64,000 nucleotides of DNA from Comamonadaceae bacterium. GTDB lineage: Bacteria; Pseudomonadota; Gammaproteobacteria; Burkholderiales; Burkholderiaceae_C. The position numbers and the translations under genes were made by a program. Below the pieces are notes generated by a model, which saw nothing but the letters and a program-made list of their open reading frames with translations, did not search any database and was not told the DNA's origin. The DNA lies in assembly GCA_947478725.1 (NCBI GenBank), contig CANJWZ010000015.1:1-64000 (forward strand), in the 5' to 3' direction. Shown in pieces: positions 47,576 to 57,244 of the stretch. Positions within the stretch are counted from its first letter, which is position 1. Each line of letters begins with the position of its first letter.

Positions 47576-49252
47576 TCACATCTTGCGTGGGGCACTGACG
47601 CCCAGCACAGCCAGACCATTGTGCAACACCTGCGCCGTTGCAGCCACCAGACCCAAGCGCGCCCCCTTGACGGCGTCGTCATCGGTCAAAATCCGCTCGG
47701 CATCGTAATAGCTGTGGTAGCAGGCCGCCAGCTCGCGCAGGTAAAACGCCACATCGTGCGGTGCAAAGCCGGCGGCGGCGTTGGTCAGCATGGCGGGGTA
47801 TTTGGCGATCAGAAGCATCAGCGCCTGCGCCTGCGGGCTGGTCAGCGGCGACAGGTCAACGGTTTTAAGCATGGCCGCGTCGCCGCCCCAGGCCGCAAGC
47901 ACCGAGCAAATCCGCGCGTGCGCATACTGCACGTAGTAGACCGGATTTTCGTTGTTTTTCGCCAGGGCCAGGTCAATATCAAAAATGTATTCAGTGTCCG
48001 GCTTGCGGCTGAGCAAAAAGAAGCGGACGGCATCGGCGCTGGTCCATTCAATCAGGTCGCGCAACGTCACATAGCTGCCCGCGCGCTTTGAAATTTTGAC
48101 CTCTTCGCCATGGCGCATCACCCGCACCATGGTGTGGAGCACGTAGTCAGGGTAGCCTTGAGGCACGCCCATGTTGGCGGCTTGCAGGCCTGCGCGCACG
48201 CGGGCAATGGTGCCGTGGTGGTCCATGCCCTGAATATTGATGGCTCTACCAAAACCGCGCTCCCACTTGGCCAGGTGGTAAGCCACGTCCGGTACAAAGT
48301 AGGTGTAGGTGCCGTCGCTCTTTTTCATCACACGGTCTTTGTCGTCGCCGTAGTCGGTCGACTTGAGCCACAAGGCGCCGTCAGCTTCAAAGGTTTTGCC
48401 CGCGTCCGTTAATTTCGCGACAGCAGCGTCAACCCGGCCCGAGCTGTACAAGCTTGACTCCAGGTAGTAATTGTCAAAACGCACTGAGAAGGCCTGCAAA
48501 TCCAGGTCCTGCTCGCGGCGCAAATAGGCTACAGCGAACTGGCGAATCGCGTCAAGATCGTCAATGTTGCCCGATGCCGTGAACTCGCGGTCGTCAGACT
48601 TGACCGTTTTTTGGGCAAGGAAGTCTGCCGCAATGTCGGCGATGTAGTCGCCGTTGTAGGCCGGCTCGGGCCACGCCGCATCGCCGGGCTTGATGCCCTT
48701 GCCGCGCGCCTGCGTGCTGGTGGCCAGCGTATGGATTTGCACGCCAGCATCGTTGTAATAAAACTCGCGGTACACCCGAACGCCCTGGGTCACCAGCAAA
48801 TTGCAAATCGCGTCGCCCAGAGCCGCCTGCCGGCCGTGGCCCACATGCAGCGGCCCGGTCGGGTTGGCAGAGACAAACTCAACCACGGTGGCCTGACCCG
48901 CTATGTGTGACTGAACGCCGTATTGCGGGCCAGCCAGCAACACGTCACGCACAGTCTCCTGCTTGGCCTCGGGTTTGAGGCGGATATTGATAAACCCCGG
49001 TCCCGCGATTTCAATGTCTTGCACCCAGCGAACAAAAGCGGGCTGCGTGAGCAAATTAACGCGCAGGGCCTCTGCCACCTGACGCGGGTTTTGTTTGAGG
49101 CCTTTGGCCAGCTGCATGGCCGCAGTGCAAGCAAAGTCGCCATGCGCCGTCATTTTGGGGGATTCAAATGCGGCTTTGTCGCCGGCGCCGGGGGAAAGTT
49201 GTTCAAGCCCGGCATGAAGGTCGGCGAGCAAATCATTTTTAATCGAGAGCAT
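47576..49252 (-). CDS. argS: Arginyl-tRNA synthetase
   Basis: This 558-residue class I synthetase has HIGH-like HVGHGRQ in [16 protein letters not shown] and KMSKS-like [10 protein letters not shown]. The N-terminal Add-1 domain precedes it, and the DALR anticodon-binding domain ([13 protein letters not shown] on) ends the protein. Length is typical. It heads the leftward argS-SPOR-dsbA run and diverges from the PsiF gene with about 130 bases between starts. Confidence 0.97.
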   Translation of the reverse strand: MLSIKNDLLADLHAGLEQLSPGAGDKAAFESPKMTAHGDFACTAAMQLAKGLKQNPRQVAEALRVNLLTQPAFVRWVQDIEIAGPGFINIRLKPEAKQETVRDVLLAGPQYGVQSHIAGQATVVEFVSANPTGPLHVGHGRQAALGDAICNLLVTQGVRVYREFYYNDAGVQIHTLATSTQARGKGIKPGDAAWPEPAYNGDYIADIAADFLAQKTVKSDDREFTASGNIDDLDAIRQFAVAYLRREQDLDLQAFSVRFDNYYLESSLYSSGRVDAAVAKLTDAGKTFEADGALWLKSTDYGDDKDRVMKKSDGTYTYFVPDVAYHLAKWERGFGRAINIQGMDHHGTIARVRAGLQAANMGVPQGYPDYVLHTMVRVMRHGEEVKISKRAGSYVTLRDLIEWTSADAVRFFLLSRKPDTEYIFDIDLALAKNNENPVYYVQYAHARICSVLAAWGGDAAMLKTVDLSPLTSPQAQALMLLIAKYPAMLTNAAAGFAPHDVAFYLRELAACYHSYYDAERILTDDDAVKGARLGLVAATAQVLHNGLAVLGVSAPRKM

Positions 49253-49382
49253 GGCCCGATTTTACGTTCACCCTGTTTTCGGGCTGGGTCATCGAATTTG
49301 CCGGGCTGAGCGTTATGTGAGGGAATCCAAAATGGTATTCAAACGGTGCCCTGCATTTCAAACAACCCCCCCTGGAGCTCCC

Positions 49383-49682
49383 ATGAAAAAACTTATCTCT
49401 CTGATTGCCGTCGCGGTTGCTTTTTCGTTCGGTTTGGCTGCGCACGCCGCTGAGGGTGATGCCAAAACTGCCCAACAAAGCAAAATGAAAACCTGCAATG
49501 CGGATGCCAAAGACAAACAAGGCGATGAACGCAAGGCCTTCATGAAGGAATGCCTGAGCGCCAAGGAAGAGCCAGCCACCCAGCAAAGCAAAATGAAAAC
49601 CTGCAACGTCGAGGCCAAAGACAAAAAGGGCGATGAACGCAAAGCCTTCATGAAAGAGTGCTTGAGCAAAAAACCGGCGTAA
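49383..49682 (+). CDS. PsiF-family periplasmic protein with two repeats
   Basis: This 99-residue protein has a signal peptide (MKKLISLIAVAVAFSFGLAA, cut near AHAA). Two near-identical 35-residue repeats follow, each QQSKMKTCN.[AE]AKDK.GDERK, then AFMKECLS; each has two Cys that could form a disulfide. PsiF is a phosphate-starvation induced protein in E. coli without known activity. GGAG is seven bases upstream of the ATG. It is convergent with aroE. Confidence 0.9.
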   Translation: MKKLISLIAVAVAFSFGLAAHAAEGDAKTAQQSKMKTCNADAKDKQGDERKAFMKECLSAKEEPATQQSKMKTCNVEAKDKKGDERKAFMKECLSKKPA

Positions 49683-49688
49683 TTTGCT

Positions 49689-50519
49689 CTACGACAAGCT
49701 GGCCAGCGACCTGAGCTCTTCAGGCGTTGTGCTGGGCAGTCCAAAAAACTCGAGGTAGGCCGGAATTTGCTCAAAAAGCATGTCGGTACCCACCTGCACA
49801 GCGCAGCCACGTGCCTTGGCTGCCTGCAAAAACGCCGTCATGTCGCGCTGCATGACCACTTCACCGACAAATGCGCTGCTGGCAATGCGCGACGTGTCCA
49901 TCGGCATCGCGTCGCCCTCATTCATGCCCATGGGTGTGGCGTTGACCACCACATCAAAACCCGCTGGGTCGCTGCTGGCGGTACCAACTTTCAAGCTCGG
50001 GTAATGCGACATCAGCCTTGCCGCCAGGGCCTGACTGGCGGCCGTGTTGATATCAAACAAACCCAATTGCGCCACGCCGCTGGCAGCCAGGGATGCGGCG
50101 ATCGCGCAGCCCACGCCACCACTGCCCACCACCAAGGCCTTGACACCCTTCAACGTCACCCCCTTGCGCAGCAAGCCACGCACAAAGCCTTCGCCATCAA
50201 ACATGTCGCCCTGCAACTGGCCACGTTCATTCAAGCGCACCGCATTGCAGGCGCCCGCAACCGACGCGGTAGGCGACACGACATCCATCAAGCCCATCGT
50301 GACAACCTTGTGCGGCATGGTGATGAGTGCGCCGCGAACGTTGCACAAGGTGAATACCGCACGCAAAAAGGCGGCGTAGTCTGGGCTTTTGCAAGCCATG
50401 GGAACCACGACCGCATTGACCCCGGCTTTTTCAAACCAGGGGTTGTAGATCATGGGCGACTTGAACGCGTGTGTGGGGTATCCAATATGGGCAATGATCT
50501 GCGTGTTTCCATTGATCAT
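49689..50519 (-). CDS. aroE: Shikimate dehydrogenase-like protein
   Basis: This 276-residue protein has the catalytic Lys in NVRGALITMPHK and the Asp in GDMFDGEGF; Rossmann motif GSGGVGCAIAASLAASG binds NAD(P). In most biosynthetic AroE the second motif reads NTDGxG; here it is MFDG, which I have seen in catabolic/AroE-like paralogs. It overlaps aroQ by four bases (ATGA), so the pair may serve quinate/shikimate breakdown. A housekeeping AroE may exist elsewhere. Confidence 0.85.
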   Translation of the reverse strand: MINGNTQIIAHIGYPTHAFKSPMIYNPWFEKAGVNAVVVPMACKSPDYAAFLRAVFTLCNVRGALITMPHKVVTMGLMDVVSPTASVAGACNAVRLNERGQLQGDMFDGEGFVRGLLRKGVTLKGVKALVVGSGGVGCAIAASLAASGVAQLGLFDINTAASQALAARLMSHYPSLKVGTASSDPAGFDVVVNATPMGMNEGDAMPMDTSRIASSAFVGEVVMQRDMTAFLQAAKARGCAVQVGTDMLFEQIPAYLEFFGLPSTTPEELRSLASLS

Positions 50520-50962
50520 GGCTGGCCGGCCTGAATGGCCGAGACGGCGGCTCGCAAGCCCAGCAAATAACTGTCCGGCCCAAAGCCGCAGATCTGGCCT
50601 TTGACAATTTCAGCAAACACCGACACATGCCTGAAGGCTTCGCGCGCATGGATGTTGGACATGTGCACTTCAATGATTGGGCACGTCAAAATCGCGAGCG
50701 CATCACGAATACCGTAGCTGTAATGCGTCCAGGCCCCAGCGTTGATGATGACGGCGTGCGCGCCATCGGCATGCGCCCGATGAATGCGCTCGGCCATGGC
50801 GCCCTCAAAGTTGGTTTGAAACGCTTCGACTTGCGCGCCCAGTTCTTTGCCCAGCGCGATGACGCTGGCGTTGATTTCTGCGAGGGTGGTGGTGCCGTAC
50901 TGCGCCGGGTCCCGCTTGCCAAACATGTTGAGGTTGATGCCGTGGAGGACGAGAATGTTCAT
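50516..50962 (-). CDS. aroQ: Type II 3-dehydroquinate dehydratase
   Basis: This 148-residue protein starts MNILVLHGINLNMFGKRDP with the active-site Asn/Arg/Tyr region, AFQTNFEGAMAERIHRA, ACNAG-like VIINAGAWTHYSYGIRDAL, and VHMSNIHAREAFR with the catalytic His. The family forms dodecamers converting 3-dehydroquinate and 3-dehydroshikimate. I start it at this Met because it matches the family; the frame stays open 57 codons upstream. Confidence 0.93.
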   Translation of the reverse strand: MNILVLHGINLNMFGKRDPAQYGTTTLAEINASVIALGKELGAQVEAFQTNFEGAMAERIHRAHADGAHAVIINAGAWTHYSYGIRDALAILTCPIIEVHMSNIHAREAFRHVSVFAEIVKGQICGFGPDSYLLGLRAAVSAIQAGQP

Positions 50963-51030
50963 AAAAGTCACCGTTTGAAAAATAGAGCCAGGAGGGTTGC
51001 ACTTATTTAACCATTTCCAGCGACGCTCGT

Positions 51031-51129
51031 TTATTGGCGGCTCTTGGCAAGCTCGGCGATGACCTCTTTCACTTTTGCCTCGCCCAGATTGGTGGTGAAC
51101 TGGCTGATAACAGGTGTCCATTGGTTCGT
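51031..51129 (-). pseudogene. Remnant of a gene end (TRAP/tricarboxylate-type binding protein?)
   Basis: A 32-residue open stretch, TPVISQFTTNLGEAKVKEV and IAELAKSRQ, ends in TAA just upstream of aroQ and is closed by a stop at its other end. It reads like the C-terminal helices of a periplasmic binding protein, a gene often near aroQ-aroE in catabolic clusters. The family guess is from the sequence style only. Confidence 0.3.
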
Positions 51130-51193
51130 TCATTTGCGCAGTGCAGGGTCAGCCGCGCGCCTGCGTAGATCAGCTCTCGCCGCTCCTGGCGCG

Positions 51194-52561
51194 CTACTTC
51201 CCGATACAAAACTTCGAGAAGATTTCACCCAGTAAATCATCGGGCGTGAACTGCCCGGTGATGTCGCTTAAATGCAATTGCGCCTGGCGCAAATCTTCGG
51301 CGAGCAGGTCAAGCGCCGGGCTTGGCAATTGAAGCTGGCTGGATGCCCGGCCCAATTGTTCGTCCACCTTTGCCAGAGCGCGCACATGCCGTTCCCGCGC
51401 CATGAAGACGCCCTCGGGCGCAGATTGCCAGCCCACTGCGCGCAGCAGTTGCTCGCGCAGGGCCTGCAAGCCATAGCCCGTCTTGGCCGAAATCACCACA
51501 CCTTCGCTGCCGGGAGGAGGTGCGGCATCTGATTTGTTCCAAACGTGGATGATGGGTGTTTTTTGGGGTAGTTTAAGGGCCAGGGCCTCCTGAATTCGAG
51601 CATCTGCAGCTATGTAATCTATAGCGCCCTGCTGCGTTAAGTCATGCAAAAAAAGTACCGCGTCTGCGCTTTGAATTTCAACCCATGCGCGCTCAATCCC
51701 TATTTTTTCAACCTCGTCCAGCGCCTCGCGCAAGCCTGCGGTATCGACCACATGCAAGGGCACGCCGTCGATCTGGATCAATTGCGAGACCTTGTCCCGC
51801 GTGGTGCCCGCCACCGGCGTGACGATGGCCAGCTCAGCTCCGGCCAGCGCGTTGAGCAGCGAGCTTTTGCCCGCGTTGGGCTGCCCGGCGATCACGACCT
51901 TGATGCCCTCGCGCAAAATGCTGCCCTGCTGGGCCTTGTGCATCACGCTGGTCAGGGTGGCATGCAAGCGCTCCAGTTGGCCTTGGGCGTCGGCTTTTTT
52001 CAGAAAGTCGATGTCTTCTTCCGGAAAATCAAGCGTTGCCTCAACCAGCATGCGCAAGTGAATCAGCTGCGCCAAAAGTGCGTTGACTGCTTTTGAAAAC
52101 TCGCCCGACATGGAGCGCGCTGCAGATCGCGCGGCGGTTTCGGTGCTGGCATCGATCAAATCAGCAATCGCCTCGGCCTGGGCCAGGTCGATCTTGTCGT
52201 TCAGAAAAGCCCGCTCGGTGAATTCACCCGGCTGCGCGACACGCAAGGCTGGCAGCACCTGCAGGCAGCGCGCCAGCAGCAATTGCAGCACCACGGGCCC
52301 GCCGTGGGCTTGCAGTTCGAGAACGTCTTCACCCGTGTATGAATGCGGTGCCGGGAAATGAATCGCCAGCCCTTTGTCGATGGGCTGGCCCACCTCATCC
52401 ATAAACGACAAATAGGTCGCCTGCCGCGCTTGCAAGGGCTTGTTGCAGACCGCCTGAATGATGGCGTCAAGGCCTTTGCCCGACACCCGAACAACGCCCA
52501 CCCCGCCGCGACCTGGTGCGGTGGCAATGGCAACAATGGGGTCTTGGTGGCGCGCAAGCAT
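51194..52561 (-). CDS. mnmE: tRNA U34 5-carboxymethylaminomethyl modification GTPase
   Basis: This 455-residue protein has the N-terminal folate-binding domain ([20 protein letters not shown]), a central helical domain and a G domain: G1 [10 protein letters not shown]3 [11 protein letters not shown]4 NKSD. The C-terminal CIGK is the family's end. It acts with MnmG. I start it at [15 protein letters not shown]; earlier ATGs in frame have no family sequence. It is the last gene of the rpmH-rnpA-yidD-yidC-mnmE run. Confidence 0.96.
   Translation of the reverse strand: MLARHQDPIVAIATAPGRGGVGVVRVSGKGLDAIIQAVCNKPLQARQATYLSFMDEVGQPIDKGLAIHFPAPHSYTGEDVLELQAHGGPVVLQLLLARCLQVLPALRVAQPGEFTERAFLNDKIDLAQAEAIADLIDASTETAARSAARSMSGEFSKAVNALLAQLIHLRMLVEATLDFPEEDIDFLKKADAQGQLERLHATLTSVMHKAQQGSILREGIKVVIAGQPNAGKSSLLNALAGAELAIVTPVAGTTRDKVSQLIQIDGVPLHVVDTAGLREALDEVEKIGIERAWVEIQSADAVLFLHDLTQQGAIDYIAADARIQEALALKLPQKTPIIHVWNKSDAAPPPGSEGVVISAKTGYGLQALREQLLRAVGWQSAPEGVFMARERHVRALAKVDEQLGRASSQLQLPSPALDLLAEDLRQAQLHLSDITGQFTPDDLLGEIFSKFCIGK
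51605..51630 (+). repeat. Possible interspersed repeat, copy J (inside mnmE)
   Basis: TGCAGCTATGTAATCTATAG then CGCC contains the AGCTAT..AAT..ATAGCGC core only. It lies in the variable G-domain insertion of MnmE (residues about 311-319). Confidence 0.4.
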
Positions 52562-52621
52562 GACGGCTCTCATCTTACAAGTGGCCGCGCGGGGGAGAGG
52601 CGTCAAAGACGCCTCGAGGGC

Positions 52622-54331
52622 TTACTTGAAGCTGGGCAGGTTGAACTGGGGGGGTACGCCCATTCGGGTGTTGATCATCCACTGCTGAGCGATCGACAAG
52701 ATGTTGTTGGTGATCCAGTACAGCACCAAGCCGGACGGGAAGAAGAAGAACATCACGCTGAAAATCAGCGGCATGAACCACATCAGCTTGGCCTGCATCG
52801 GGTCCGGCGGGGCCGGGTTCAGCGCAGTTTGCAGCATGGTCGTCAAGGTCATGACCACCGGCAAAATGAAGTAAGGGTCCGGTGCCGAGAGGTCCTTGAT
52901 CCACAACACCCAGGGTGCGCCACGCATTTCAACACTGGACAACAGCACCCAGTACAGGGCAATGAACACCGGTATCTGAACCATGATGGGAAAGCAGCCG
53001 CCCATCGGGTTGACTTTTTCGTCCTTGTAAATCTTCATCATCTGCTGCTGCATTTCCTGCGGCTTGTCTTTGAGCCGCTCGCGCATTTCCATGATTTTTG
53101 GATTGATGGCCTTCATCTTGGCCATGCTGGCATAAGCCTTGGCGTTGAGCCAGTAAAACGCAATTTTCAAAAGCAACACCAGCGCCACAATGGACCAGCC
53201 CCAGTTTTGAATGAAGCCGTGCAGCTTGTCGAGCAGCCAGTACAGGGGCTTGGCCAGAATCGTCAGCCAGCCGTAGTCTTTGACCAGCTCCAGGCCCGGA
53301 GACAGCTTTTCCAGCATGTTTTCTTCTTGCGGGCCGACAAAAAGTTTGGAATCGATACTTTTGCTGGCACCCGGTGCAATGTCGCCCATGCCAGTGATCA
53401 TGCCGACCGCATATAAATTATTGTCCACCTTGCGTTCAAACAAATCGCGTTTGATGCCATCCCCGAGCAACCAACTTGAGGCAAAGTAATGCTGCACCAT
53501 GGCCACATAGCCATTGGTTGCCTGCTTCTCAACCTCAACTTTGCCTTTTTCGATGTCCTTGAACTCGATCTTCTGGTATTTTTTGGCCTCTGTATAAACA
53601 GCCGGGCCCGTGAAGGTCGAATAAAACGACGACTCGCCCACCGGTGGATTGCCGTCCCGCACCAGCTGCATATACAGCTGTGGAGACACGGGCGCGGTGC
53701 CGGCGTTGAAGACATCGTGGCGCACCGCGATGTCGTATGCCCCCCGTTTGAGGGTGTAGGTTTTGACCAGCTTGATGCCGCCAAGATCAGGCGACTCAAA
53801 CTTGACCACCAGTTCGTTTTGGCCCGCCGCCAGCGCACGCTCGCCGGGTACCGCCGCCATGGGTGTTTTATGCGTGGGTAAGGCCGCTCCGCCACTGACG
53901 CCAATCAGGCCCGTTTGCGCGACATAAACACGGCCTGCGCTTTCGTCAAGCAGCACAAAGCCGGCATTTTTGTCGGCCATGTCTTTGAACTTGTTAAAAG
54001 ACGATTTGACCAGCGAGCCGCCTTCTGTGTCAAAGGTCAGTGAAAAGACGTCGGTGCTCACCAACAGCTTTTCGCGTGTTGCTGTTGCAGGCGCTCCGAG
54101 CGGAACGGCGGCCGGGCTACCGGCGGGCAATGGTACGCCCGTCGTGTTCGCCGTCGGCACAGCCGCTGCGCTATTGGCAGGCGCCGCAGGTGTTGCAACG
54201 GCCGCAGCGGTCGTGACGGGTTTGGGAAAGAAGGTCGCATTCTTGCCGTTGAAGATCTGCCACTGGTCCCAAAGAAGAACCATGGAAAAACCAAAAATCA
54301 CCCACAAAATGGTGCGGCGGATGTCGTTCAT
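52622..54331 (-). CDS. yidC: Membrane protein insertase YidC
   Basis: This 569-residue protein has the N-terminal membrane helix (RRTILWVIFGFSMVLLW), an Ala/Pro/Thr-rich linker at about residues 40-90, the large periplasmic domain, and the C-terminal five-helix core with FIQNWGWSIVALVLLLKIAF and the conserved polar cluster PMGGCFPIMVQIPVF. It inserts and folds inner-membrane proteins. The start overlaps the yidD stop (ATGA). Downstream mnmE follows after 60 bases. Confidence 0.97.
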   Translation of the reverse strand: MNDIRRTILWVIFGFSMVLLWDQWQIFNGKNATFFPKPVTTAAAVATPAAPANSAAAVPTANTTGVPLPAGSPAAVPLGAPATATREKLLVSTDVFSLTFDTEGGSLVKSSFNKFKDMADKNAGFVLLDESAGRVYVAQTGLIGVSGGAALPTHKTPMAAVPGERALAAGQNELVVKFESPDLGGIKLVKTYTLKRGAYDIAVRHDVFNAGTAPVSPQLYMQLVRDGNPPVGESSFYSTFTGPAVYTEAKKYQKIEFKDIEKGKVEVEKQATNGYVAMVQHYFASSWLLGDGIKRDLFERKVDNNLYAVGMITGMGDIAPGASKSIDSKLFVGPQEENMLEKLSPGLELVKDYGWLTILAKPLYWLLDKLHGFIQNWGWSIVALVLLLKIAFYWLNAKAYASMAKMKAINPKIMEMRERLKDKPQEMQQQMMKIYKDEKVNPMGGCFPIMVQIPVFIALYWVLLSSVEMRGAPWVLWIKDLSAPDPYFILPVVMTLTTMLQTALNPAPPDPMQAKLMWFMPLIFSVMFFFFPSGLVLYWITNNILSIAQQWMINTRMGVPPQFNLPSFK

Positions 54332-54651
54332 GACGTTTTCTTTTCGGAGGAAAGGGGTGATGTCCTTGATGTCGCCAGAGGCGCGACCAGACGGGAAAAA
54401 AGACCGTTTGCAGGAACCGGGTCGTGACCGCCCTGGCACCATGGCTGACAACGTGCCAGCCTGTAAAGCGTCAGGGCGCTACCGGTCGCCGCACCATGCT
54501 GCTGTAGGGCTTGCAGACTGTAGGCCGAGCAGGTGGGTTCAAACCGACAGGCGCTGCCAAGCCAGGGGCTGAGCAGCAGACGGTAAGCCTTGACCAGGCC
54601 CATTAAAAACTGTTGCGGCAAACGAAAAAGGACCAGACAAAGATTTTTCAT
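54328..54651 (-). CDS. yidD: Membrane protein insertion efficiency factor YidD
   Basis: This 107-residue protein has the YidD core LLLSPWLGSACRFEPTCSAY with its conserved Cys pair and ALTLYRLARCQPWCQGGHDP. The C-terminal 25 residues are an extension. It is coupled to rnpA upstream and yidC downstream by ATGA overlaps. Confidence 0.95.
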   Translation of the reverse strand: MKNLCLVLFRLPQQFLMGLVKAYRLLLSPWLGSACRFEPTCSAYSLQALQQHGAATGSALTLYRLARCQPWCQGGHDPVPANGLFSRLVAPLATSRTSPLSSEKKTS

Positions 54652-55070
54652 GCGGCCGCCTCCGATGGGTGCTTGACGGCCAACGCCGTTTGCATCAAGA
54701 CCAGCAGTTCAGCGCGAACAGCTTCTTTCAGGGCGCACGACGACGCACTGGCAAACACCTGGCGCGAAAACTCACGCCGCAGCCTGACCAGAAATGCTGC
54801 TGGCAAACCGGCGTGTGTCGAGTCCTTCTGGAGTTGGGTGCTCACGGTATAAATTTGCCTTTTGATGGCGTTGCGGGTGACCGCACGTTTGGCCCATCGC
54901 TTGGGAACCATGGCGCCAATCCAAATGTCATGGATGGAAAACAACGACTGTTCGCTTTTGCTGGATGGGCTGTCGAGCCCTACCCGATGCATGGCAAAGT
55001 GCGTGCTTTTTGCAATCAGACTGCCAGCTAAGGCCGCCTGAAACTGAGCGCGGCTCTTAAAGCGCTGCAT
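54648..55070 (-). CDS. rnpA: Ribonuclease P protein component
   Basis: This 140-residue basic protein has the family signature KRAVTRNAIKRQIY (RNR motif) and the N-terminal region of the pre-tRNA binding cleft. With M1 RNA it matures tRNA 5' ends. It follows rpmH by 76 bases and overlaps yidD. Confidence 0.94.
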   Translation of the reverse strand: MQRFKSRAQFQAALAGSLIAKSTHFAMHRVGLDSPSSKSEQSLFSIHDIWIGAMVPKRWAKRAVTRNAIKRQIYTVSTQLQKDSTHAGLPAAFLVRLRREFSRQVFASASSCALKEAVRAELLVLMQTALAVKHPSEAAA

Positions 55071-55146
55071 TGCAGGTCACAGCCGTCACTGGGGCAACCA
55101 GACGTGAGGCGTGGCAAATCTGCCCTTGTCTGGAGGCAATGCCAGC

Positions 55147-55281
55147 TTAGACCGCCAGACGCTTGCGGCCTTTGGCGCGACGGGCAGCAATCACGGCGCG
55201 GCCGCCGCGCGTTTTCATGCGCGTTAGAAAACCGTGGGTACGGGCGCGTTTGACTTTGGAAGGTTGATAGGTGCGTTTCAT
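55147..55281 (-). CDS. rpmH: 50S ribosomal protein L34
   Basis: This 44-residue highly basic protein starts [20 protein letters not shown] and ends with Lys/Arg-rich GRKRLAV, the invariant L34 pattern. It is the first gene of the leftward rpmH-rnpA-yidD-yidC-mnmE run, facing dnaA across 294 bases. Confidence 0.97.
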   Translation of the reverse strand: MKRTYQPSKVKRARTHGFLTRMKTRGGRAVIAARRAKGRKRLAV

Positions 55282-55338
55282 GGTGTGTCCAACTGCTTGC
55301 TTGAAATTTGTTCCTGATGACGATCAGGGAAACCCACG

Positions 55339-55366
55339 ATTATGGCTGATTTTTCAATGATGGCAA
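55339..55366 (-). promoter_or_regulatory. Candidate promoter for rpmH
   Basis: On the minus strand TTGCCA and CATAAT are separated by 16 bases, 58 bases upstream of the rpmH ATG. This is a sequence match only. Confidence 0.45.
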
Positions 55367-55510
55367 TAACCTGAGTCCGCCATTGACTGTGAAAGATGAG
55401 GTGTGCTTGAGCTTCCTAGTACTGCGCCGCCGTCTTGGCCGGCAGATGAGCGACCCAGGTAAAGGCTGAAAAGCCCGCGCGGATGTTATCCGACGCGGCG
55501 TTTCCAAATG

Positions 55511-55569
55511 TGTGGATAACTACGATATTACCGCTACAATTCGGACACTTTCCATGACAGCTATCCACA
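55511..55569. promoter_or_regulatory. dnaA: DnaA boxes and promoter upstream of dnaA
   Basis: The perfect box TGTGGATAA (reverse of TTATCCACA) is at 55511-55519 and a one-mismatch box CTATCCACA at 55561-55569, just before the dnaA ATG. A -10-like TACAAT lies between them at 55535-55540. DnaA binding here would repress dnaA. Confidence 0.7.
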
Positions 55570-55575
55570 ACCGCC

Positions 55576-56970
55576 ATGAGTGACGCAGCCCCACTCTCTC
55601 CCAGCCAAGACTTGTGGCAAGCTTGTGTTGATCTTCTCGCGCAGGAACTGCCCGAGCAGCAATTCAACACCTGGATTCGTCCGCTGGCCGCTGTGGTGGC
55701 CCCTGACCTGTCCCGCATCACGATTCATGTCGGCAACCGCTTCAAGCTGGATTGGATCAGGGCCCAGTACGGTTCGCGCATCGCTGCTTTTCTGGAAAAG
55801 ATTTCTGGCCACCAAATAACGCTTGAGTTAGCGCTTGCTCCGCGAGAAACCCCCTCCCGGTCAATGATCGTCGCCAGTGGCTTTGAGGCTTCGGCCGTCA
55901 TGGAGCCGACGGATATGGTCACTTCGGACGAGGCCCTTGGCGCGCCTTTCAAGAATCGCCTCAACAGCGCCTTGACGTTTGAAAACCTGATCGAAGGCAC
56001 CGCCAACCGTATGGGTCGGGCAGCCGCCATGCATGTGGCCAGCAGCCTGGGCCAGCTTTATAACCCGTTATTTATCTACGGCGGCGTCGGTCTGGGCAAG
56101 ACGCATCTTATGCATGCGATTGGCAACAAACTGCTGGAGGACAACCGGCAAGCCAAAGTTCTCTACATCCATGCGGAACAGTTTGTATCGGATGTGGTCA
56201 AGGCCTACCAGCGCAAAACATTTGACGAATTCAAGGAGCGCTACCACTCGCTGGATCTGCTGCTGATCGACGATGTCCAGTTTTTTGCCAACAAGGACCG
56301 CACGCAGGAAGAGTTTTTCAATGCCTTTGAAGCCTTGCTGACCAAGAAGTCGCACATCGTCATGACCAGCGATACTTATCCGAAGGGCTTGACGGATATT
56401 CACGAACGCCTTGTATCCCGTTTTGACTCAGGTTTGACGGTAGCTATTGAGCCGCCCGAGCTTGAAATGCGGGTCGCCATTTTGATCCGTAAGGCTGAGG
56501 TGGAGTTGGCTGTGATGCCCGAAGAGGTGGCTTTTTTCGTCGCGAAGAACGTTCGCTCGAACGTGCGTGAACTCGAAGGCGCGCTGCGCAAAATACTGGC
56601 GTACTCGCGTTTTAACCAAAAAGAAATCTCGATTCAGCTGGCGCGCGAAGCGCTGCGCGACTTGCTGTCCATACAGAACCGGCAGATTTCGGTTGAAAAC
56701 ATTCAAAAGACGGTGGCCGACTATTACAAAATCAAGGTCGCTGACATGTACTCCAAGAAGCGGCCCGCCAGCATTGCCCGGCCGCGCCAGATTGCCATGT
56801 ACCTGGCCAAAGAACTCACACAAAAGAGCCTGCCCGAGATTGGTGAGTTGTTTGGCGGCCGCGATCACACCACGGTGTTGCATGCGGTACGCAAAATGTC
56901 TGCCGAACGCCAGCAAATGACTGAGTTGAATCAGCAATTGCATGTGCTCGAACAAACCCTGAAGGGTTAA
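55576..56970 (+). CDS. dnaA: Chromosomal replication initiator protein
   Basis: This 464-residue protein has domain I ([20 protein letters not shown]), a short linker, AAA+ domain III with Walker [10 protein letters not shown] near residue 171 and Walker [11 protein letters not shown], and domain IV with the DnaA signature [15 protein letters not shown]. It binds DnaA boxes, present on both sides of the gene, and opens the origin. The start follows an upstream DnaA box by six bases. Confidence 0.98.
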   Translation: MSDAAPLSPSQDLWQACVDLLAQELPEQQFNTWIRPLAAVVAPDLSRITIHVGNRFKLDWIRAQYGSRIAAFLEKISGHQITLELALAPRETPSRSMIVASGFEASAVMEPTDMVTSDEALGAPFKNRLNSALTFENLIEGTANRMGRAAAMHVASSLGQLYNPLFIYGGVGLGKTHLMHAIGNKLLEDNRQAKVLYIHAEQFVSDVVKAYQRKTFDEFKERYHSLDLLLIDDVQFFANKDRTQEEFFNAFEALLTKKSHIVMTSDTYPKGLTDIHERLVSRFDSGLTVAIEPPELEMRVAILIRKAEVELAVMPEEVAFFVAKNVRSNVRELEGALRKILAYSRFNQKEISIQLAREALRDLLSIQNRQISVENIQKTVADYYKIKVADMYSKKRPASIARPRQIAMYLAKELTQKSLPEIGELFGGRDHTTVLHAVRKMSAERQQMTELNQQLHVLEQTLKG

Positions 56971-57048
56971 AGGACCACAAACAATGCAAATCAGGACCTC
57001 ATGCCTAAGGCGCACAAGTTTGGGTATAACTTTTGAACAACTACACAG

Positions 57049-57057
57049 TTATCCACA
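57049..57057 (+). promoter_or_regulatory. DnaA box (perfect)
   Basis: TTATCCACA matches the consensus at all nine positions. It lies 80 bases after the dnaA stop in the origin region. Confidence 0.85.
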
Positions 57058-57166
57058 GCAAGGTGCTGTTTTTCAAAGTTATTCATTTTTGGCAACCGCT
57101 CTGAAGGCACTTGCAACACAGGGTTAAACAGTCACCAAGTACATGATTAAAAAGGGGAAAATAGCT

Positions 57167-57224
57167 TTATTCACAGAAAAGCGCGTCCCTTACTACTACT
57201 ACTAATTTGAATTAAAAAATTAAA
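57167..57224 (+). other. Origin of replication core: DnaA box, GC spacer, DnaA-trios, AT-rich unwinding region
   Basis: The parts occur in the order known for bacterial unwinding elements: DnaA box TTATTCACA (57167-57175, one mismatch), GC-rich GCGCGTCCC (57181-57189), five DnaA-trio triplets TTA-CTA-CTA-CTA-CTA (57190-57204), then an AT-rich stretch to 57224. dnaN starts 20 bases later. This strongly supports oriC in the dnaA-dnaN gap. Confidence 0.8.
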
Positions 57225-57244
57225 CAGAAACAAAAGAGGAAGTC

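Noticed and set aside
52343..53416. 357-codon rightward open frame rich in His and Gln
   Set aside because: It is antisense to mnmE and yidC and has no recognisable domain.
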